DNA of 11,573 bases from a bacterium (lineage in GTDB: Bacteria; Actinomycetota; Acidimicrobiia; Acidimicrobiales; UBA8592). The position numbers were made by a program, and so were the translations under genes. This document shows positions 8,130 to 11,573 of the stretch, in pieces. The notes beneath the pieces were generated by a model. The model was not told where the DNA came from and made no database searches. It was given only the letters and a program-made list of their open reading frames with translations. How positions within the stretch are numbered: the first letter of the stretch is position 1; every line of letters starts with the position of its first letter. The DNA lies in the NCBI GenBank assembly GCA_002713605.1, contig PATL01000014.1:8578-20150 (forward strand), in the 5' to 3' direction.

Positions 8130-10015
8130 TCCGATCCCCCACCCTCTTGAAGCGTCTGACCATTCAGGGCTTGCTCGTTGTTATTGGTTAGTTGAACTTC
8201 TTTAAAGGGGGAAATTTGATAGTGCCGCAGAGACCAACTTGCTATTTCCCCGAACAAGGGGGCTGCAACATGACTTGCGTAGAATTGTTCTTCAATAGGC
8301 GCTGGATCATCAATGATAACTATCATTGAGAGCTCTGGTTTTTGCGCTGGGAAAAATCCAGTAACTGTTGACGTATAGTGGCGCTGGCCATTTTTATCTA
8401 GATACGGATCGAGTTGGCCATTAGGCATTTGAAAGCTATTTTCAGGTGAAAAGTACTTCCAAGATGTTCCCGTTTTTGCAGCAATTTTATAACCGTTTAC
8501 GGAAGCTCTTTCTCCTGTTCCGTTTTCTACAACGGAGGTGAGTAGATCTGCTATCTGATGAGCAGTTGAAGCTGATATAACTTCTCGTGATGGAAGGCTA
8601 GCAAGGCGTTCCATATTCCCACTTGGATCAACAATATGGCTTACAAGTCGTGGAGCCACGTATATTCCATCATTAGCTATTGCAGAATACGCACTCACAA
8701 GTTGGATAGGAGTTACTGATATTCCATGCCCTAAAGCAATTGTATTTAGATTTGAGGGGTCCCAATTATTTAGATCATGAAGAATTCCTTGTGATTCGTA
8801 AGGAAATTCAAGCCCAGAAGCCTGCCCAAAGCCAAACTTTCTAAGGTAGTCATATAGCTTTTGTTGACCTAATTCTTGTGCCCAAATTATCGTTCCTGTA
8901 TTGGATGAGTGTGTGAGTATGCCCTCTATGGTCATTTCTTGCGTTTCGTATTCGTATTCGTCCCGCCACATCTCTGTTTCCGTCTTGCCTTCATTATTTT
9001 CCCATTCCAATATCACTGTGTCTGGAATATCCTTTTTGCTACTTCCTACTCCAAGCCCTTCATTTATCACACCTGCGAAAGTCATAGCCTTTAGCACAGA
9101 CGCAGGTTCATAGCTCAGCGTTACCGACTGGTTATGTGATGTGGAGAGGACTTCGCCAGTCTCAGTTGTGACCATGGATGCCATTGCCAAGATTTCTCCT
9201 GTAGATGGCTTTTGAACGATGACAACTCCACCTTTCGCTTGTGCTTCGCGAATTGTCTTTGATAATTCAAGTTCCACTTGTGACTGCAAAGTCCTGTCTA
9301 TTGTCAAAATAAGGTCAGAACCGTGCACGGCTTTTCGAATAGTTTCCGCTTCTGTAGGAATTGTGCTTCCGTCCGCGCTTAACTCAACTCGTTGAATTCC
9401 GGTTGTTCCTTTAAGTTCTTGCTCGTATTGCAATTCCAAGCCTGAACTACCGAGATTATCGACTGTCACTCCTCCAAGAACTCCTCTTGCAAGTTGATCT
9501 CCAGCCACGTGAAATCGTCGAGGTTCATAATCAACATAAACCCCTCCTAAGTTAAGATCGAGAATCGCTTCAGTAGATTCAAGACTTGCTTGTCTAACTA
9601 TGTATTCAAAGCGTGTCGGAGAATTGAATTTTGTAAGTATTGTCTTTGCTTCTTGCATCTCATCGACACCTGGTAGGTCAAGGTAATTTGCCAATATCTG
9701 CGATTTTTCCACCCCATTATCTGTGAGTTGGGGATCAATATAGATGTACGGTTGCGGAAATGAAATAGCTAACTCATAACCATTTCGATCTAGAATAGAT
9801 CCGCGTTCTCCTTTCATTTCGCGTTCAATTACTCTTTGGTTTACTCCCCTTTCCTCGTATTTAGTGTTATTGAATATTGATAGGTCAATTAAGCGCCAAC
9901 TTACAAAGAGGGTGCAGAATCCTAATATCACTAAAAGGAAATGTCGCCTTTTATCTTCGGAGTAGGCTGCAGTTTTTGTCACTCTTCCTGCCTTTGGGAG
10001 CTGATTTGACGCCAC
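8126..10015 (-). CDS. ftsI: Class B penicillin-binding protein, septal transpeptidase FtsI (PBP3)
   Basis: Single-pass membrane transpeptidase that cross-links septal peptidoglycan and pairs with FtsW. The 629-aa protein has a short basic cytoplasmic tail, one membrane anchor (about 24-47), the PBP dimer/pedestal domain (RGSILDRNG at 71-79, SGLELQYE at 191-198) and a transpeptidase domain with all three active-site motifs: SxxK in YEPASVLK (302-309, nucleophile Ser306), SSN (370-372) and KTGT (514-517). No PASTA repeats are seen; the tail after about 600 is hydrophilic. Start choice is uncertain: the GTG at 10013-10015 has AGGG 6 nt upstream. A second GTG at 9980-9982 would give the GTGA 4-nt overlap that fits most other junctions here and trims 11 residues. 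The stop overlaps murE by 4 nt. Confidence 0.95.
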   Translation of the reverse strand: MASNQLPKAGRVTKTAAYSEDKRRHFLLVILGFCTLFVSWRLIDLSIFNNTKYEERGVNQRVIEREMKGERGSILDRNGYELAISFPQPYIYIDPQLTDNGVEKSQILANYLDLPGVDEMQEAKTILTKFNSPTRFEYIVRQASLESTEAILDLNLGGVYVDYEPRRFHVAGDQLARGVLGGVTVDNLGSSGLELQYEQELKGTTGIQRVELSADGSTIPTEAETIRKAVHGSDLILTIDRTLQSQVELELSKTIREAQAKGGVVIVQKPSTGEILAMASMVTTETGEVLSTSHNQSVTLSYEPASVLKAMTFAGVINEGLGVGSSKKDIPDTVILEWENNEGKTETEMWRDEYEYETQEMTIEGILTHSSNTGTIIWAQELGQQKLYDYLRKFGFGQASGLEFPYESQGILHDLNNWDPSNLNTIALGHGISVTPIQLVSAYSAIANDGIYVAPRLVSHIVDPSGNMERLASLPSREVISASTAHQIADLLTSVVENGTGERASVNGYKIAAKTGTSWKYFSPENSFQMPNGQLDPYLDKNGQRHYTSTVTGFFPAQKPELSMIVIIDDPAPIEEQFYASHVAAPLFGEIASWSLRHYQISPFKEVQLTNNNEQALNGQTLQEGGGSE

Positions 10016-10410
10016 TGCCAGCCCTGTAAGCTGTCATTTGACAATGGGTCTAGATATATTGTGATCTCAGGAACGATCATCCCTAATCCGTTGACCGTTT
10101 CAAAGTCTTCGCTTGGCTCTGCTAGAGCAATTCTCATTATTCTTTTCGTTGACTCCAGCTGAGCTATGTCAAACATAAGTGACCTGTTATCAGAACCCAA
10201 TTCTGATATTGATTCTGAGAGACTGTCTATTTGGGTCTGTCGCTGAACGATCATGGCACTAAGAAGCATCCTGCTAAAAAACCCTATTGAGATGAGGAGA
10301 ATAAGAATTATACCTATGGAACGAAACCATGATTTAGAGTTATTTACTAACTCAAGTTTAGGTTTTCCTACCTGAATTGGCTTCTTGTCAGTTAACGGAA
10401 AAACTGCCAT
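9979..10410 (-). CDS. ftsL: FtsL/DivIC-like bitopic cell-division protein
   Basis: Small membrane protein of 143 aa: a polar N-terminus (1-29), one strongly hydrophobic segment (about 31-53), then a likely coiled coil (about 55-92; QRQTQIDSLSESISEL is heptad-like) and a short extracytoplasmic tail containing a proline-rich 'hydrophobic' patch (110-120). This is the topology of FtsL and DivIC, which bind FtsQ and activate the FtsWI complex. Sequence alone cannot separate FtsL from DivIC or generic septum-formation initiators. The FtsL call rests on its place between rsmH and ftsI, where ftsL is normally found. It starts with an ATG sharing one base with the rsmH stop (TAATG), and its end overlaps ftsI by 4 or 37 nt depending on the ftsI start. 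Confidence 0.8.
   Translation of the reverse strand: MAVFPLTDKKPIQVGKPKLELVNNSKSWFRSIGIILILLISIGFFSRMLLSAMIVQRQTQIDSLSESISELGSDNRSLMFDIAQLESTKRIMRIALAEPSEDFETVNGLGMIVPEITIYLDPLSNDSLQGWQWRQISSQRQEE
10022..10025 (-). promoter_or_regulatory. Candidate ribosome binding site for the upstream ftsI start
   Basis: AGGG on the minus strand, 6 nt before the GTG at 10013-10015. It favours the longer FtsI. The competing GTG at 9980-9982 has AAGG 8 nt and AGGA 3 nt upstream, so the choice is not settled. Confidence 0.35.
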
Positions 10411-11435
10411 TACAGCTCACTTACCTTTTCAAATTTTCGTAGGAGCGCTGAAGAAGCTCTAGGGTTTTCCAAAATCTCGTCGCTAGATGCTCTTTGAGCT
10501 TTTCGTGCCAGCAATAAGATCTTTTCCTCTTGCCGAATCTCAGGATGATATTTTGAGTTGCTAGTACCAAGAGCAGCTAGTTGCCTGAGTGCCCGTTTAA
10601 CGACCTTGTCTTCACCTGAATGGTAAGAGAGCACCACACCGCGACCACCTATTCTAAGCAGTCGTATTGCTTCCCGAATCGATGATTCCAATATCTCTAT
10701 CTCACAATTTACGGCAATACGTAAAGCTTGGAAAGATCTTCTAGCTGGATGTCCTGGAGTATTCTTAGAACGCGCTGGCATCGCCTCACGGATTACGCTT
10801 GCTAATTCTTTCGTGCTCAGGATAGGGCGCATAGATACGATCGCTCTGGCGATACGCTTTGAATACTTTTCATCACCATAGTTATGAAGTAGATAGGCTA
10901 GTTCTTCTTCGGTTGACTCGTTTACATAATTTCCAGCAGTAATTTGAGTCTCAGGATTCATTCGCATATCAAGAGGGCCATCATTTCTAAAAGAGAACCC
11001 TCTTTGTGGATTGTCTAGTTGGTATGAAGAAACTCCTAAATCAAATAAAAAACCCGATAATCTCTGCTCTCCGATTTGTTTAGTAACAGTTGAAAGGTCA
11101 TCAAATCGACCGTGAATGAGAGACACTCTATGAGCAAACCCCGCTAACTTGGACTCCGCAGCTGCCAAAGCTTCTGGGTCTTGATCAATTCCGATTACAT
11201 TCAAGTCATCTCTTGATTTCAAAATTTCATAACTATGCCCGCCACCACCGATTGTGGCATCAAGAATTAGGCCCGAGGGAACCGAAGAAAATATCTCCGT
11301 TACGCTCTCAGCCATGACAGGAACATGCGCAAAAGGGGGTGGAGAAAAACGGGTGATCCGGCGACCAGAAAGACCGGTCGCCGGATCCAGGGGAGACCCG
11401 TTGGTGGTTGGACTTAGATATTTTGATTCATTCAT
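10410..11435 (-). CDS. rsmH: 16S rRNA (cytosine1402-N4)-methyltransferase RsmH (MraW)
   Basis: SAM-dependent methyltransferase that N4-methylates C1402 of 16S rRNA in the ribosomal P site; usually the first enzyme gene of dcw clusters. From the ATG at 11433-11435 it is 341 aa. Seen: HVPVM (37-41), the SAM loop DATIGGGGHS (59-68), GIDQDP (82-87), FDLGVSSYQLD (131-141), RGFSF and DGPLDMRM (145-159), HPARRSFQALRI, and the late motif SYHSGED (family form S[FY]HSLED, Leu to Gly). Conserved sequence begins only at HVPVM. The preceding ~35 residues are a Pro/Ser/Gly-rich extension of the kind seen in actinobacterial RsmH, and codons 12-29 overlap a strong hairpin. An in-frame TTG at 11472-11474 would add 13 residues, and the frame is open to the window edge. 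No start has a good Shine-Dalgarno sequence. Confidence 0.93.
   Translation of the reverse strand: MNESKYLSPTTNGSPLDPATGLSGRRITRFSPPPFAHVPVMAESVTEIFSSVPSGLILDATIGGGGHSYEILKSRDDLNVIGIDQDPEALAAAESKLAGFAHRVSLIHGRFDDLSTVTKQIGEQRLSGFLFDLGVSSYQLDNPQRGFSFRNDGPLDMRMNPETQITAGNYVNESTEEELAYLLHNYGDEKYSKRIARAIVSMRPILSTKELASVIREAMPARSKNTPGHPARRSFQALRIAVNCEIEILESSIREAIRLLRIGGRGVVLSYHSGEDKVVKRALRQLAALGTSNSKYHPEIRQEEKILLLARKAQRASSDEILENPRASSALLRKFEKVSEL
11345..11400 (-). terminator. Terminator-like hairpin plus T-run inside the 5' end of rsmH (candidate attenuator)
   Basis: Read on the minus strand: a perfect 12-bp stem (11376-11387 with 11355-11366) closes a 9-nt loop. An outer 5-bp stem (11396-11400 with 11350-11354) is stacked directly on one side, with an 8-nt bulge (11388-11395) on the other. 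The stem is very GC-rich and is followed at once by five T residues (11349-11345). That is the layout of an intrinsic terminator facing the operon. It sits 15-65 nt upstream of the conserved HVPVM codons, within the apparent N-terminal extension. It could work as an attenuator, be opened by translating ribosomes, or simply be a GC-rich coding stretch. The perfect 12-bp stem makes pure chance unlikely in AT-rich DNA. Confidence 0.55.
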
Positions 11436-11447
11436 GGTTTTCAATTC

Positions 11448-11571
11448 ATCGCTTTTCGGCAGTCTCTCGGACAATAGGCGTGCGTCGGGATTTCTCCCCG
11501 ATCGAACTAGATAGCAAGCGGGCGGAGTAGAGGCTCGTATCTCATCACCCGAAAGACTGCCCAGAAGCGAT
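11448..11571 (-). promoter_or_regulatory. Long imperfect inverted repeat; candidate structured 5' leader RNA of the dcw operon
   Basis: The arms 11448-11470 and 11549-11571 are inverted copies: in the minus-strand transcript 20 of 23 positions are Watson-Crick pairs and one is G-U, including a continuous 13-bp helix (11458-11470 with 11549-11561). They enclose about 78 nt holding a smaller hairpin (11485-11489 with 11497-11501, 7-nt loop). The region is noticeably richer in G+C than the genes, has no confident gene, and lies just ahead of rsmH. It could be the 5' leader RNA of the operon (an actinobacterial 'mraW RNA motif' in this position has been described; I cannot confirm a match), a small RNA gene, or a short element with terminal inverted repeats. 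I see no convincing promoter. The rsmH frame stays open through it. Confidence 0.45.
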
Positions 11572-11573
11572 AA

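Noticed and set aside
11507..11545. Twelve-residue minus-strand open frame within the leader, a possible leader peptide
   Set aside because: No properly spaced ribosome binding site and no telling residue run; short frames like this are expected by chance.
11448..11571. Reading the long inverted repeat as a MITE or insertion-sequence remnant
   Set aside because: No target-site duplication can be shown because the right arm ends 2 nt from the window edge, and only one copy is present here. Left as an alternative, not called.
11540..11573. MraZ-type TGGGN operator repeats ahead of rsmH
   Set aside because: Only one clear TGGG occurrence is found, without the regularly spaced repeats needed for an MraZ site.

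Overview
The window is one uninterrupted minus-strand run of the division and cell-wall (dcw) cluster. In transcription order, from the right end of the window to the left, it encodes rsmH (mraW), an ftsL-like gene, ftsI, murE, mraY, murD, ftsW, murG, murC and the first three quarters of murB, which runs off the left edge. No plausible plus-strand gene, tRNA, rRNA, mobile element or CRISPR array was found.

The order rsmH-ftsL-ftsI-murE-(murF)-mraY-murD-ftsW-murG-murC-murB, the N-terminally extended RsmH, the MurG loop GGGTAGH and the DNPR (meso-diaminopimelate) signature in MurE all fit an actinobacterial-type cluster. The genes are clearly AT-rich by eye, which points away from classical high-GC actinomycetes and towards a low-GC, possibly aquatic lineage (Acidimicrobiia-like is my guess). 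That placement is inference. The AT-rich, tightly overlapped layout suggests a compact genome.

Layout: 1-668 murB (5' part of the gene); 672-2057 murC; 2054-3151 murG; 3148-4338 ftsW; 4325-5677 murD; 5674-6723 mraY; 6723-8129 murE; 8126-10015 ftsI; 9979-10410 ftsL-like; 10410-11435 rsmH (its frame stays open to the right edge); 11436-11573 leader with no confident gene. Neighbouring genes overlap by 1, 4, 14 or 37 nt, and the only gap is 3 nt (murC/murB). This argues for a single translationally coupled transcript.

How the genes work together: MurB, MurC, MurD and MurE are cytoplasmic steps to the UDP-MurNAc tripeptide. MurF, which would add D-Ala-D-Ala, is not in its usual place between murE and mraY. 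MraY makes lipid I and MurG makes lipid II. FtsW (SEDS glycosyltransferase) and FtsI (class B PBP transpeptidase) polymerise and cross-link septal peptidoglycan, with the FtsL-like protein as their membrane partner. RsmH methylates 16S rRNA.

The most unusual part is the start of the operon. A GC-rich terminator-like hairpin followed by a T-run (11345-11400) lies inside the apparent N-terminal extension of rsmH. A long imperfect inverted repeat (11448-11571) lies just upstream of it on the transcript. Together they look like a structured 5' leader or attenuator controlling the dcw operon.
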